Source: Iris pallida
Lineage: Eukaryota; Streptophyta; Magnoliopsida; Asparagales; Iridaceae
Length of the DNA stretch: 64,000 bases
Assembly (NCBI GenBank): GCA_029216955.1
Contig: JANAVB010016199.1
Location: forward strand, 10,291,960 to 10,355,959
Direction: 5' to 3'
This document shows positions 33,066 through 49,276 of the stretch, piece after piece. Every line of letters starts with the position of its first letter. Positions within the stretch are counted from its first letter, which is position 1. The notes beneath the pieces were generated by a model. It made no database searches, was not told where the DNA came from, and saw only the letters and a program-made list of their open reading frames with translations. The position numbers and the translations under genes are program-made.

Positions 33066-35049
33066 GTGTCTTCTACTGTACCCAGAGAAGTGACAACTTA
33101 TGTTGTCACTGAAGACCCAGATGCTTCTAGTTCAGCAAATCAAGAACAACGAATAGCTGCACTGGAGGATAAGCTGAAGACCATGGGTGAAATGGTCGCA
33201 AGTATGCATTCTATCATCGTAGCCCAACATACAGTACCACTGACCGTACCTGCTGCAAATTCTGAGATTATAGCATCGTCGTTGCCTGTCAATGCAGGTC
33301 TGGGGGTAGTATCTCCTCAAATACCCCTGTACAAATTCAACCCACACCCAGTCAGTCAGGAGCTGGGGGTAGTACATACCACGCTGTTCCTCCTCCTAAC
33401 ACTATAATTCAGTCTGCTCCTTCTTCATTATCAGAGGATGCTAATGAAGCTGTCAAATTCTTGCGTACTCAATTCGAGGCTTTTAAAGAGAAGGACAATT
33501 TACAGAGATTGGGGATCAAACAACCCTATTCGGTTGAATGGAAGGAAGTCCCATTCCCTCCAAAGTACAAGATTCCCATAATTTTGCTGTTTGATGGCAG
33601 CACTTCTCCGAGTCAGTTCATTAACCACTTTGAGGTAATGACTGTTCAACTTTAGCCAAGTGACGCTCTTCTTACCAGGGTATTCGTCGGCTGTTTAGCC
33701 GATGTAGCATATGATTTGTACAGGAGCTTGCCTGATGGTTGTATCACCTCTTTTTCAGGTTTTAAACAAATCTTCTTTGAGCGATTCTATGAAGGAATCA
33801 ACGACATGACCATGTCGACCCTCAACAAGATCAAACAAAGACATAATGATACTGCTGAGAGTTTCATTAAAAGATTCTGCTGAGAAGCATTAAAGATGCC
33901 TCCTGGAACTCCGGCCGCTGTAACTATAGATACCTGCAAGGCAAATCTTTTGCCTATTATCAGCATGTGGACGGGGTCAACTCAATTTCAAGATTGGCCA
34001 TCATTCATTGTCAATGCTAAAGCAGCTGAAGTTAGTGCTGACAAGTTCAAGCAGTTGGGGGTACACATGTCTAATCCCGACCGGGATGAACACCCGACAT
34101 CTAGTAGCGGTAATCGCCAGAACAACCGTAAGGGCAAAGAAACTTTGAACATCAATTTGAAGAACAAAGAATCCCTGGCTGTCAACGTAGCTCCACCTAC
34201 GTCTACTTCTACTCCTTCTGCCCCTCCACCGAGGGAACCTCGTCCGAAAGTAGAGTACTCCTTTGACGAGAACGACACCGTGAGCATCTTCGATTGCTTG
34301 ATCAAAAGCAATAAGCTCCAACTCCCAGACCCGAAGAAGCCTGACGAGGTCGGTAAGACTGATCATCCCAAATATTGTGTTTATCACAGGTTCATTGGTC
34401 ATCCCACTCGAGCATGTTATGTGCTCAAAGGCAAGATTCAAGAGTTAGTCAACGCTGGTGTTGTCACCCTTCAACAAGATGAGAAGACTGTTACCGCGAA
34501 CATGGTCTCAGTACAGTTCGGTAACTTCCCTCCACAGATGGCACAGCATGGTGTCATCCCTATCCCCAAGGCCACTCTTAAGATCGAGAATCTCCCTCCT
34601 CCACGGAGTGAAGGTCTCGTCCCCATATCCCTTGATAACGGTGAGATTATGTGGATCCACCCTGACCTTGTTGCAGACTTCGAGGCTCCTTTCTCGTCTA
34701 AGCAAAAAGACCGCTCCAAGGGCAGAACAAAGATCTACAATATGGTGTCTTTTGACCCCATAGTTGAAGAGGAAATCCTGCTGGGCACCAGATTAGGGAA
34801 AGCCTATTTACAGGAACTTCCCAAAACTCAAGAAAACCCTGCTTCTTCTTCTGAGTCTGCTCCAGTACAACCTGTCTCTACTGAGGACATCCCTTCTGTA
34901 TCCTCACCGGTTGTAGAACCCATTCCTCCTAAACCAGCAGCAGCTGACAAAGGCAAACAACAAGTCCACTTCGACAAAGTTTTGAAGAAGTCATCCCCCT
35001 CTGGACTTGAAAAGCCATATAACTTTGACAAGTCCGCTTCGAGAAACAC
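33066..35049 (+). pseudogene. Tat2 gag
   Basis: Opens with VPREVTTYVVTEDPDASSS and a helix (RIAALEDKLKTMGEMVASMH), then a Pro-rich spacer. The gag domain (SPSQFINHFEVMTVQL, SGFKQIFFERFYEGIND) has stops at about 33653 and 33881, both one transition from Gln, Trp or Arg codons. A long open stretch (33896-35056) follows with SMWTGSTQFQDWPSFIVNAK, SIFDCLIKSNKLQLPDPKKP, the CHHC-type finger YCVYHRFIGHPTRACYVLK (about 34374-34430), IMWIHPDLVADFEAP and a Pro/Ser linker. A frameshift near 33410 and a deletion at about 35030 interrupt it. It is highly similar to Tat1 gag. Confidence 0.88.
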
Positions 35050-36530
35050 TGAGTGAGGCTTTGATGCAGGCAGACACCTGCCTAACTCTTCTTAAAAAAC
35101 CTGAGTCAGAACCTGTCTCTTGTCTCCATTGTCACAGTGTGCTGGAATTAATTCCTAATATTACCTTCACACAAGATGACATGTTAATGGAAGACAATCG
35201 ACATGACCATCCTCTCTACTTTACAGGATATGTCGACTCCATGAAGGTCGATCGTATTCTGATAGATCCAGGGTCAGCACTCAGCATCATGCCTAAGACA
35301 ATGTTGGATGCTCTGAAGATTCCAGTGCATAGCCTCTCCGGCACTATCACCACCATTCTGGGATTCAATCAGAGAAGAAGTGAACCTTTAGGCAAGATAC
35401 GCCTAAAACTCCAAATCGGCAATCTTTGCACGAAGGTGACCTTCTATATTATAGACAACCATGGTTGTTCCTACAATGCTCTTCTAGGGAGACCATTCCT
35501 GCATGAACACAATATTGTTCCTTTTACTCTCCATCAATGCTTCAAATACGTTGATGACAAAAGAGAATTCCAAAAAGAAGTTGTAGATCTCTACCCGTTT
35601 AAAGGCGTTGAAGCATATTACAACGACGCTCGCATGTACAAAGAAGAGTTTATGAAGGTGGTATTAGCCATGGATGGTGAAGAAGAACAGGAAGCAGTGC
35701 CCAGTGATACTCTCGTCATACCTGTCAAAGGACTTGTCTCTCATCCTCAATCCTCCAAACCACTAACTATTCATCTGCCAGCCGAGAAGCAATCGACTGG
35801 TGATAATCAAGATCAAAGGGAGCTCACCTCTTCTGAGCCACTGGTTATCGACTTACGTCGTAACAAAGATCAAAAGGAGCTCACCTCTTCTGAGCCGCTT
35901 GTTATCGACCTTCGTCATAACAAGCCTAATCCTCCTCGCTCTTCTTCTCCTCCTCTTGTAATCGATCTGACCAAGCCGACTAAGGCTAAAGGTCCTGTTG
36001 TAAATATGGATGTACAAATCAATGAAAAAGCATCTACTTTCCAGTATACTGATGTCATTTATCATACTAAATGCTATTTGGATATGCAAGACAGCTTTCA
36101 GTCATTTACAAGAGGAGTCGTACAATCCCTTCAGACAGAAGTATTATTTGAACATCCAGATGACTCATATTTTGTTGTCCCTTCTCGAAAGAAAGATGAG
36201 AGGCCAATACTTTTTAGTAAAGGGCCAGAACAAAAATTTAGCTATACGGATGACAGCAAAATTAATGATATAAGACGTCTCCAACTTCGTCGTTATAGTC
36301 AACAATCAAAAGATATCATCCGAAAGATGGGTTATGACTTCAAGAACGGCCTTAATTACGGTAAGGGTAGACGAACTCCTATCCGTACGGTTGTTCCGAA
36401 AGAAAAGTCAGAGATGTATTACAGCAGGACGAAAAGAGGTCTCGGATATACTTCACCTCCGGTTTTATCTCCAACAGCCTCCGAGTCTGATAGTGAGGAG
36501 CGCTCTAACTCTTCTGATTCCAGATCATAG
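35050..36530 (+). pseudogene. Tat2 aspartic protease region
   Basis: Long open stretch (35007-36530) in a new frame. Compared with Tat1, about two dozen residues before RETLSEALMQAD are missing, so a small deletion near 35030 caused the frame change. The protease motif VDRILIDPGSALSIMP is at about 35245-35292; DPGS instead of DSG occurs in this branch of Tat. NALLGRPFLHEHNIVP and FKGVEAYYNDARMYKEEF follow. Downstream is a variable linker with a duplicated segment (ELTSSEPLVIDLR at 35818 and 35876) and a Ser-rich acidic end leading to the reverse transcriptase. Confidence 0.85.
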
Positions 36531-37745
36531 GATTCTGACACCAGCATCGGTCAAGTTCATCGATTGATCGTATCTTCTAACATGGTCTCCGCTGAACTCC
36601 CGGAAGGTTATGACGAAGATATCGAAGAAAATTCTGAAACAGATCCTTAGGCTTAACGAATGGACACCCAATGGGAACTCCGATTTGAGCAACGAGAACC
36701 TCCTATCGTAGATCAATTGGTCCAAATTGATGTAGGAGAAAATGGGTCACCTCGTCTAATATTTATCAGCAAGAATCTCCCAGAGGCGGATAGGCAATAA
36801 TTAATTCTTCTTATTCGAGAATACATTAATATCTTCGCTTGGAGTTATGAAGACATGCCAGGTTTAGATCCCAAAATTGCCACTCATAAACTGAATATTT
36901 TACCTAATGCAAAGCTAGTCAAACAATAGCAGAGGTGGTTCAAGCCAGAAATGATAGATGCAATTGATGATAAAGTCAAAAAGCTCATAGCTTGTGGCTT
37001 TATTCGAGAAGAACATCCTGATTAGGTAGCTAACGTTGTTCCAGTCTTGAAAAAATGGCAAAGTTCAAGTTTGCATCGACTTTCGGTATCTTAATGAAGC
37101 CATTCCAAAAGATGAGTTTCCTCTCCCTATTACAGACGTCATGATCGACAACACTTGTGGGTTCGAAAGGATATCCTTCATGGATGGATTCTCCGGATAC
37201 AATCAGATTCGGATGAATCCTGAAGATGAAAAATATACTTCTTTTCGTACTCCTCGCGGAGTCTACTGCTACACAGTGATGCCGTTTGGTCTCAAGAACG
37301 CTGGTGTCACTTACCAACGAGCTATGAGTACCATCTTTCGAGATCATCTGCACAAGACTGTCGAATGTTATGTTGAAGATATTGCTGTCAAGAGTCGTCT
37401 AAAGGAAGATCACATCCAAGATTTAAGAACTATCTTTAATCTAATGCGCCAACATCAACTTAAAATGAATTCCACCAAGTCATTCTTGGGTGTCTCTAGT
37501 GGTAAATTTCTCGACTTCATCATTACCTCTAAGAGTATACACGTGGATCCCGAGAAGATCAAAGCCATTCAAGAGATGTATCCTCCACGCAACTTAAAAG
37601 AGCTACGAGGATTCCAAGGTCGACTTGCATACATCAGGAGATTTATTTCAAATCTGTCTGGACGCTGCCGACCATTTACTCAGTTAATGAAAAGGGTGTA
37701 TCTTTTATTTGGACTAAAGAATGTCAACGAGCATTTGATGATATA
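36531..37745 (+). pseudogene. Tat2 reverse transcriptase
   Basis: N-terminal part (36560-37130) is riddled with stops, many at Trp positions. The palm region 37141-37746 is open: FERISFMDGFSGYNQI, VMPFGLKNAGVTYQRAM, then ECYVEDIAVKSRL. The catalytic box is YVED instead of YVDD, which removes an essential aspartate. KSFLGVSSGKFLDF and LKELRGFQGRLAYIRRFISN follow. A frameshift at 37690-37760 leads into the RNase H. This copy could not reverse transcribe. Confidence 0.88.
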
Positions 37746-38870
37746 AAAAAATATCTCATGAACCCACCAGCCTTGGTGCCACCAATTTCAGGCATACCAT
37801 TCTTAATGTATGTCCATGCTATGGATCATTCACTGGGTGCCTTACTTGCCCAGAAGAACAAAGAAGGCCATGAACAAGCCATCTACTATCTTAGTCGTAC
37901 TATGATTGGTGCTGAACACCGTTATAGTCCGGTTGAGAAAGAATGCTTAGCTCTTATGTTCGCTGTTCGAAAGACTCGGCATTATATCATTGGCCAAACC
38001 ATTCACGTCATTTCTCGAGTTAATCCTCTTCGGGTATTGATGAAGAAGCCTAGCACACTCAATTCCCGACTGGCTACATGGGCCATTCTGCTAGCCCAAT
38101 ATGATATGGTTTATGTTCCACAAAAATATATTAAGGGTCAAGCACTGGCTGACTTTTTAGCAGCTCATCCCGTTCCGAAAACATCTAAGCTTTATGATGA
38201 AATTCCTGATAAAACATTGGAATCAAACATGATCTTTGAAGAATTTCCTACCTGGCGTCTATTCTTCGACGGAGCATCCTGGATCGGACCCAATGGGACC
38301 ATCGTCGCAGGAGTTGGAATTGTTCTAGTCTCTCCAGAAGGATTAGCTATCCAAAGAGCTTACTCCTTAGATCGGCCATGCTCTAACAATGTGGCTGAAT
38401 ACAATGCCTTGCTCATTGGACTTCAATTAGCAAAATAGTTGGAAGTCGAATATCTCGAAGTCTACGACGATTCTAAACTGGTTGTCAATCAGGTTAGAGG
38501 AACATATGAAGTTCGCCATCAAGATCTAGTGCCCTATCATGAAGCTACAATTTACATGGCAACATCATTCAAGGCCTTCTTCATTGAATATGTCCGACAA
38601 GCTTGTAATACTGAGGTAGATGCTTTAGCTAATCTTGCAGCAGTCTTGGCAATTCCTGTCAAGAGACAACAAGTGGTTGTTGTTTCCAATAGAGAGTTGT
38701 TCTGTATCGAAAATAATCACAACATTGAGTACAGTAACCTCGCCAAAGTCAATGTTATCAATGAAGATTGGAGAGCTCCTTTCATTGACTTTGTAGTTCA
38801 CGACATACTTTTTGAAGTTCCTAAGGAGGCTACGAGTATTCGCCGACGATCTCTTTAGTTCTACTATAAT
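37746..38870 (+). pseudogene. Tat2 tandem RNase H domains
   Basis: First (gypsy-type) RNase H: FLMYVHAMDHSLGALLAQ (the usual Asp-Ala-Ser region is diverged), YSPVEKECLALMFAVRK, HVISRVNPLRVLMKKPS. A linker (LATWAILLAQYDMVYVPQK) follows. Second (archaeal-type) RNase H: WRLFFDGASWIGPNGT, CSNNVAEYNALLIGLQLAK, stop at 38436-38438 (TAG where Tat1 has CAA, Gln), EVYDDSKLVVNQVRG, NTEVDALANLAAVLA. The Tat1 version has GDSK and NTEAD. It confirms Tat lineage membership. The reading then passes into integrase with a frameshift near 38830-38860. Confidence 0.88.
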
Positions 38871-39436
38871 CAGACTACCAAGACTCTCTATCGATGGACT
38901 TATGATGGCCTACTCTTGCGCTGTCTTGCTGGTGATGAAGCGAAGCAAGTACTACGTGAAGCTTATGATGGTGTTTGCGGAGCACATCAACCCGGACCTT
39001 AACAACAAGATTGTATCCGACGAACGGGTTACTATTGGCCTTCTATGGTTTCTGATGCCATCGAATATGCAAGAAAATATCGAACCTGTCAAATCTATGC
39101 AGATTTCATTCATCAACCATCGAAATTCCTTCATTCTACTGCTGCTTCTTGGCCTTTTGAAGCTTGGAGCATGGATATCACAGGTCCTATCAATCCTCCT
39201 TCTTCTAAAGGACATCGGTTTATACTAGCCATAACGGATTATTTCTCCAAGTGGGCTGAAGCTATACCTTTGGCTGAAGTCAAAACCAGTAGCGTCATCA
39301 ACTTTGTCAAACATCATGTCATTTACAAATTTGGTGTGCCTCGACGAATCATTCATGACAATGGACCTCAGTTCATCAGTGAAATGTTCACCAGATTCTG
39401 TGATGATCATCGGATTAACAATGTCGCCGCTATGGC
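38871..39436 (+). pseudogene. Tat2 integrase, part before solo LTR
   Basis: Frame-shifted pieces cover the zinc region (VCGAHQPGP-like, 38970-39000) and core: FEAWSMDITGPINPPSSKGH (first Asp, about 39170), FILAITDYFSKWAEAIPLAE, VINFVKHHVIYKFGVPRRII, HDNGPQFISEMFTRFCDDH (second Asp, about 39357), INNVAAMA. It is cut at 39436 by the solo LTR; the target duplication atggc/acggc lies in the codons for the Thr-Ala-Tyr-Asn motif. It resumes at 43598. Confidence 0.87.
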
Positions 39437-43597
<4,161 letters not shown>

Positions 43598-44190
43598 ACG
43601 GCTTACAACCCTGCTGCTAATGGCTTGGATGAAGCCTTCAACAAGACTATTATCAAGCTCCATAAGAAGTTTGTGTCTATCAATAAACGAAACTGGAGTA
43701 AAAAGCTTGGAGAATGTCTATGGGCCTACCGCACTACGGTCCGCAACCCCACAGGCAGTACACCTTTCTCTCTGGTATACGGTTGTGAAGCAGTTCTACC
43801 CCTAGAACTTCAAATTCCATCTTTGAGGATTGCCATCGCTAACGAACTTACTGCGGAGAACAATGATCTTCTTCGACTTCAAGAACTGGAGGCGCTCGAC
43901 GAGAAGCGACTATTGGCTCAACAACACATAGAGTTCTATCAAGCCCGTATCTTGAAGACTTTTAACCGCAAAGTTAAAGTCAGAGCCTTTCAGAAAGGAG
44001 AACTCGTTCTTACAGTCAGACATCCTATGAGTATGACTCACATGAGCAAAGGCAAGTTCGATGCAAAATAGGAAGGGCCTTATATCATGAGTAAGTCTTT
44101 TCAAATGGAGCCTATCAACTCACAGAGTTGGATGGTCGAGTTGCAATGATGCCCATTAATGGCAAGTTCCTCAAAAAGTACTATGTATGA
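43598..44190 (+). pseudogene. Tat2 integrase, C-terminal part
   Basis: Resumes after the solo LTR with AYNPAANGLDEAFNKTI, which holds the catalytic Glu (43605-43650). ECLWAYRTTVRNPTG, YGCEAVLPLELQIPSLRIA and RKVKVRAFQKGELVL follow, up to GKFDAK and a TAG at 44069-44071. The bases after the amber codon still match the Tat1 extension (GAAGGGCC, GGAGCCTATCAA, GGCAAGTTCCTC), but one base is missing a few codons later. The segment ends at about 44190. About 90 bp separate it from the convergent ORF-B stop. Confidence 0.87.
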
Positions 44191-44239
44191 ATATAAAAGG
44201 GATTTCTTGTAAATATAATCAGACAGTTCATAAATAAAG

Positions 44240-44256
44240 TTTGATTTTATTTTATC
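44240..44256 (-). terminator. Poly(A) signal of Tat2 ORF-B
   Basis: The minus strand reads GATAAAATAAAATCAAAC about 25 bases after the ORF-B stop (44277), with a T-rich context downstream. It matches the arrangement after Tat1 ORF-B. Confidence 0.45.
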
Positions 44257-44276
44257 ATAAACGATGTTACACAATA

Positions 44277-44514
44277 TCAAGGACGAGAATCACTATCGTC
44301 CTTCTTGAAGACATGATGAGGACCACTACCGTCCTTTTCAAAAATGTAGTCGGCAAAAGAGCCGAGAACATCCTTGCCCGATTTTACTAAAAATGCGCAA
44401 GCGGCCATCCTCATGGCCTCTTCTTCTTCAGTCTCCCTTGGGTTAACCAGGAAGTCCAAGATGTCCCTTGGTAGCTTGGGTGCAGACGAACCTTCGCCCG
44501 CTTCCGTCTGCTTT
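44277..44514 (-). pseudogene. ORF-B of Tat2, 3' part
   Basis: C-terminal part of the antisense small protein: LPRDILDFLVNPRETEEEE, AMRMAACAFLVKSGKDV, FADYIFEKDGSGPHH, ending DDSDSRP at 44277. It is separated from its start (55430-55342) by the LARD-like insertion whose target duplication is gcttt. With the insertion and one duplicate removed the two halves are in frame with no stop, so the ORF was intact when the element landed. Acidic, about 110 residues in total, no domain recognised. The frame converges on the integrase end. The Tat1 counterpart is at 11500-11783. Confidence 0.72.
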
Positions 44515-47500
44515 TGTCACGCCCCAGTACCGAAATACGGGGACGGACGTAGGCCAGCTACACCGTATAAGGTACGAATACGCTATACGGCGATGACGGC
44601 TGTCAAGTCTTGCTGGGTATCCTAGCATGCAATCAATCTATGGCCTAAATCCGATCTCATGTCCACAGGCAAATCACAATGAAACAACATCAAGAGAGAT
44701 AATCATATGGAAAGCAGGGAATACTCATATGAAAATCAGGAATCTACAGTACAGAATAATAATGTAGACTAGCATACCTTCCCATAGTTCCTAGCATGGT
44801 CGGGAACTGAAGCACATCCTCCAAGTCAAGTCTGGAAGATCCACAGGGTCGGTCTCAGGCAATCTGGGAACAATCCAGGGTTGGTCAGGCCAACCGCAGA
44901 TAGTACCAGAAAAGAAGGCTCAAGGACGGGCGAAGAAAACCACCATGATAAAATGTGACAAAAATAGCATCTAAAAATAGTAAATAAGGTAAAGGATCGT
45001 GCGGTACCAACGCACGATTACAGAATATAAGGCAGCAATCCAACTACTAATACGTAAGTAACCAACAATCGTCACAGTCATCCTAACATCCAATAATACC
45101 TGCATCGCCAACTGGAACTCGATATCAGTCGACTGGGCAAGCAACAAGCCAAGCAATTATATAAATAAGCAGCCACTCAAAATGCCTACGGCTCTCTATG
45201 TGGACGTTGGGTTACCCCAACAATGCAATATAGGAATCCTCAGATCGTGCCGTCCCAGCAGGGCTAGCGGGGCCAAGTATATCAAGACTAGATGAGCGTC
45301 GGTCCCTCGCAAGACCACCGGGCTCTGCATGTCACCACCGGTCCCTCGTAAGGCCACCGTGCCGAGCATGCCATGTATATAATATATAGTACATAAAGTA
45401 GCCGGATATTGCCATCCACTAGTGCGAATGGTAACAATATCCGTGGCGGCCAGCCTGCAGGTCATGACTAGTGTCTGGGATAAGGCTGGTAATGCACGAT
45501 CTCGGGATTCAGTTCCCTCCCAATGCTTCTATCATTTTAAGTTGCCTAGATTATCCATACATTTATCCGGAATCACATGCCGTGGTCACATGATCACCCT
45601 CCTAGATGTCGTACCTTAGTACGAGAACGCTAAGTAAGAATCAACCTCGACACCTATAGTCCCAGTTGTGATCCATCCTTAGTGTTATGCAACAAGCAAA
45701 CAAGCAATCCTGACCACGCTAAGACTAAGGGCCAACTACCAAGGTACCCGTACAGGTAATCATATAATATAGCTAGAATATCAAGATGGCATCGCAATGC
45801 CATATAATCATGGAAGTAGCACCTCAAAGTGCCAGTAGACAAGGGCACCGCAGTGCAAGGTCAGGGCCAGTACCTCAAAGGGTAAGCTGGACTTATAGCA
45901 CGGATACAAGTAGTCATGTCAGGAACAAGGATAAATCTGTCAGTCACATGAAATCATCTGCCCACATCGTGTCATGGATATCAGGTCAAGTACAAGATCA
46001 GAACCTCTACTATAATAACATCTCAAGCATATATGGGAGCCTAGAGCTCCAATCATCAAGTCGGTCCATCCACCAGATCAATCTAGCAAGAGTCTCCCAT
46101 CCATGATGGAGTGAATATCACGTCAACAAAGACAACCACCAAATACCAAGCTCATCACCATAACAATACTAGGCCCTCTGGCTCGCAAGAATCCTCCGAA
46201 TCGATGATCACAAGCTATCAGCAAATAAGTCTCACAACCACCAAGGTATAGCAAACAAACCAGGTTTTGGGCGTTTGGGAAGTCGAGTAAAAATCATATC
46301 ATAATACCCTCGATATTCTCCTCTTTCCACGAAACACTCGAACAATTAATCAAAATCCAGGAACCCACATATCTGATCAAAATCGAACATCATCTAAAGG
46401 AATCGACAGCACTATCCAAGTATCCACGTGAGTCTACCAACTGAACATCTCGAGATCATACTTCATATATTACTCAATCCTCATACATATCCAAGGTCAC
46501 AATCCCGATACATAGGACAACTGTCAGCCCTATCTAGCTGGACTAGGATAACTCCTAGGATGGAGGGTCAGGGAACCAGAGTCCGGTAATAAATGCCGCC
46601 GGAAGTGGCAAGGATTACATGGACCACTCTGGAGCAAATCCACAACCTTTAAACCAAACAAGGACCAGGGTTGCAGACCGTCTCCCGAGTGGAACCGCTT
46701 TCCTTACGCTATCCGACGGACAAGACAAGTCAGGAGCTAGGCGACTAATCTAGTATGGAGTCTACCTAGCAGGCAATGGGATCAGGCTACCATATCCAAA
46801 ACAAGTAAACACGAGTCTAGATTAGCAAACTAAAGGAAGGGTTCTACCTAATTCTTCGAACCAAATTCCCGACCGAAAATTCTGGAAAAATCCGGCAGAA
46901 TCTCCTTTGTATTTTGGACAGGAGCTCCCAGCGAATTGGGGCTAAATCTACTCGGCGCAACCCGCCGCAGAATCGCAAGCTGAGAACTCTAAGTCTCAGC
47001 TTCCAGCAGCGCTACCATGCGTCCTGGAAACCTAACCATAGCCGAGAACACTAAGTCTCGGCCTCCAGCAGCACTACGATGCATACTGGGCGCCAAGCCA
47101 ATACATGCAACCAGAATCGCCACGCAGGGCGCACCAAGACCCACAGTCATGTCCAAGCCACAAACACAGTCACAGAAACAGTTAGCCAAGCCGTTACCCG
47201 ACCGCGAGTCGGACACGGGGCATATGGGGACAATCCATACAAGTGAGTCGTGCTCGTATCCTCGGAGGTGTGGATGACCCATCCGAGTTGTCCGATACGG
47301 TCTATCCCGGTGTCGGAACAAGCTATCCTAAGTTATCCTCATGACAGTTCTACTACTAGGCTACACTACTCATAGTTATACATTTACAATTACAGCAAAT
47401 AAAAATGCAAGAAAATCCAGGAGAGAGGGCAAGAGCCGTCGATGAGCAAGGGATACTTGCCTAGAGGGCTCGGCTAGGTAAGCAAGTCTTCGGCAGTCGT

Positions 47501-49276
47501 GATCCAAGCTAGCACGCCAATCGAGATCCTCAGAACACACAATAAATAATCATCAGCACCAAATAATAAAATAATAGAATAATCACAAGAGATGGCGGAA
47601 GGCTATACCGTACGGGTCTCGCAAGCAGTGCAGGGATCGGGCACGGAAACCGAGGTACACGGATCGATACGGACACAGAAATCGAGACGTGCACGTATAT
47701 CGAGACGCGCATTAGAATCGAGATGGCACGAATATCGGGATAAACGGGAAACATGTGCACGTAAATCGAGACGTGCACGTAGATCAAGAAAATCACAAAT
47801 ATCAGAATGGTCCACGAATCACGCGACACAAAAACCGAGGCGAGCACGTAAATCGAGACGGCACAAAGACCAATGTAGCACGCAAATCGGAGCGAGCACA
47901 CAAATCGAGACGGTGCGCAAACCAGCGTGCGCACACAAATCGAAGCGATACTAAAACAGAGATGGCACAAAGGCTGAGACACGGGAATCGAGACAACGTG
48001 CAAATCGAGATAGCACGGTGCCCGAGACAGCGCGGGGCTCGAAGCGTTCCGCTGCCCGAGGCAACACGCGAATCAAGGCGACACGAGAACCGAGACAGCA
48101 CGTACACCAAGGTGTACGCCTATCGAGACGGCACATAACCCGAGCAGTGCGGGGCCCAAAGCGTCCCGCTGCTCGAGGCGTGCACGGAGCTCGAGGGCTC
48201 GCTCCCTAAGCGCACGCAAAACAAGGGGTTCGCTCCATGAGGGTGCGCTGCTCGAGGCAGCACGCTGCCCGAAGAGGAGAGAAAGAAAGGGTGGAAGAGC
48301 TCACCGGGGTCGGTCGGGCTCCGGCGGAGGGGACGGCAGCGGCAAGAGCTGTGCCGAGGGAGAACAGAGAGGGGGAGGAGACGCGGAGGCGAGGGTGCTG
48401 CCGAGGTGGGCGACGGCCAGGCGGGTCGTGGCTCCCGGCGAAGGGTGGCAGCAGCGCCACGCTGAGCCAGGAAAGGGGAGGAGGAGAAGGAGACGGCGTC
48501 GCTGGAGGCGTCTCACGGCGGCGATTCGCGCCACGGCGAGAGGAGAAAGGAGAAGGGGGCGGAGGCCATGGGGATGGAGGTGATGACGAAGGGGCTGGTG
48601 GCGGTGGTCGCGGCTGGAGACGGGGTGACCACGGCGGAAGTGGAGGCGGCGCTCGTGGGTGAGGGCGGCGGAGGAGGCCGACCGTGGGGGATACAACGAC
48701 GGCGACGATGATGGTGGTGGTGGTCGTCGTGGAAGTGATGGTGGTGGTGGCTGAAGATGACGATGATGGTGGCGGTGGTGGTGACTGAAATGGAGGTGGC
48801 CGGAGGCCATGGCGGTGGTGGCTAAAGTGGTGGCGGCGGCTGCAGGCCGGAGACGAGGGGGAGAGGTGAGCTCGGGAAAGCTAGGGTTAGGGTTAGTGAG
48901 AGCTGAGAGAGGGAGAGAAGAAGAGGTTTGGGGGGGGCTGCTCTCTATGCTGAGAGGGAGAGAGAGATGAGAGAGGGAGCTGAGAGAGAGAGAGAGGGGA
49001 TTTGGGGGGGGGTTCTCCAGGGAAGAGAGAGAGGGGAGATTTCGGGAGAGAGAGAGAGGTGAGTGATGTGAGGGATGATTTGAGTGAAGAGAGAGGGGGT
49101 TAGGTTAGATATTTTGGAGGGTAGATTAGGAACAAGAAATTAATAATAATAATAATAATAATGAGGATAAAATTACCTCCAAGAAAATAATAAAAATTTC
49201 AAAAATACCCCAAAATTAAAATCCTCCAAATACAATAATACAGTCAAATATGTACTTCAAAAATAGGAATATTACA
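44515..49276 (-). repeat. LARD-like element 3' LTR (left)
   Basis: 4762 bp. Features: (i) ordinary mixed sequence to 47600; (ii) a degenerate array of AATCGAGACGGCAC-type units at 47640-48180; (iii) a GC-rich block at 48240-48860 with GGTGGTGG and GGCGGCGG runs; (iv) GAGAGAG-rich sequence at 48890-49100 and (AAT)n at 49139-49163. ORFs in the GC-rich block (48237-48662 plus, 48301-48810 minus) are low-complexity and not accepted. It is nearly identical in order to 50595-55336. Confidence 0.88.

Noticed and set aside
48237..48662. 141-codon plus-strand ORF in the left LARD LTR
   Set aside because: Gly/Arg low-complexity reading of GGCGG and GGTGG runs; lies opposite another chance ORF.
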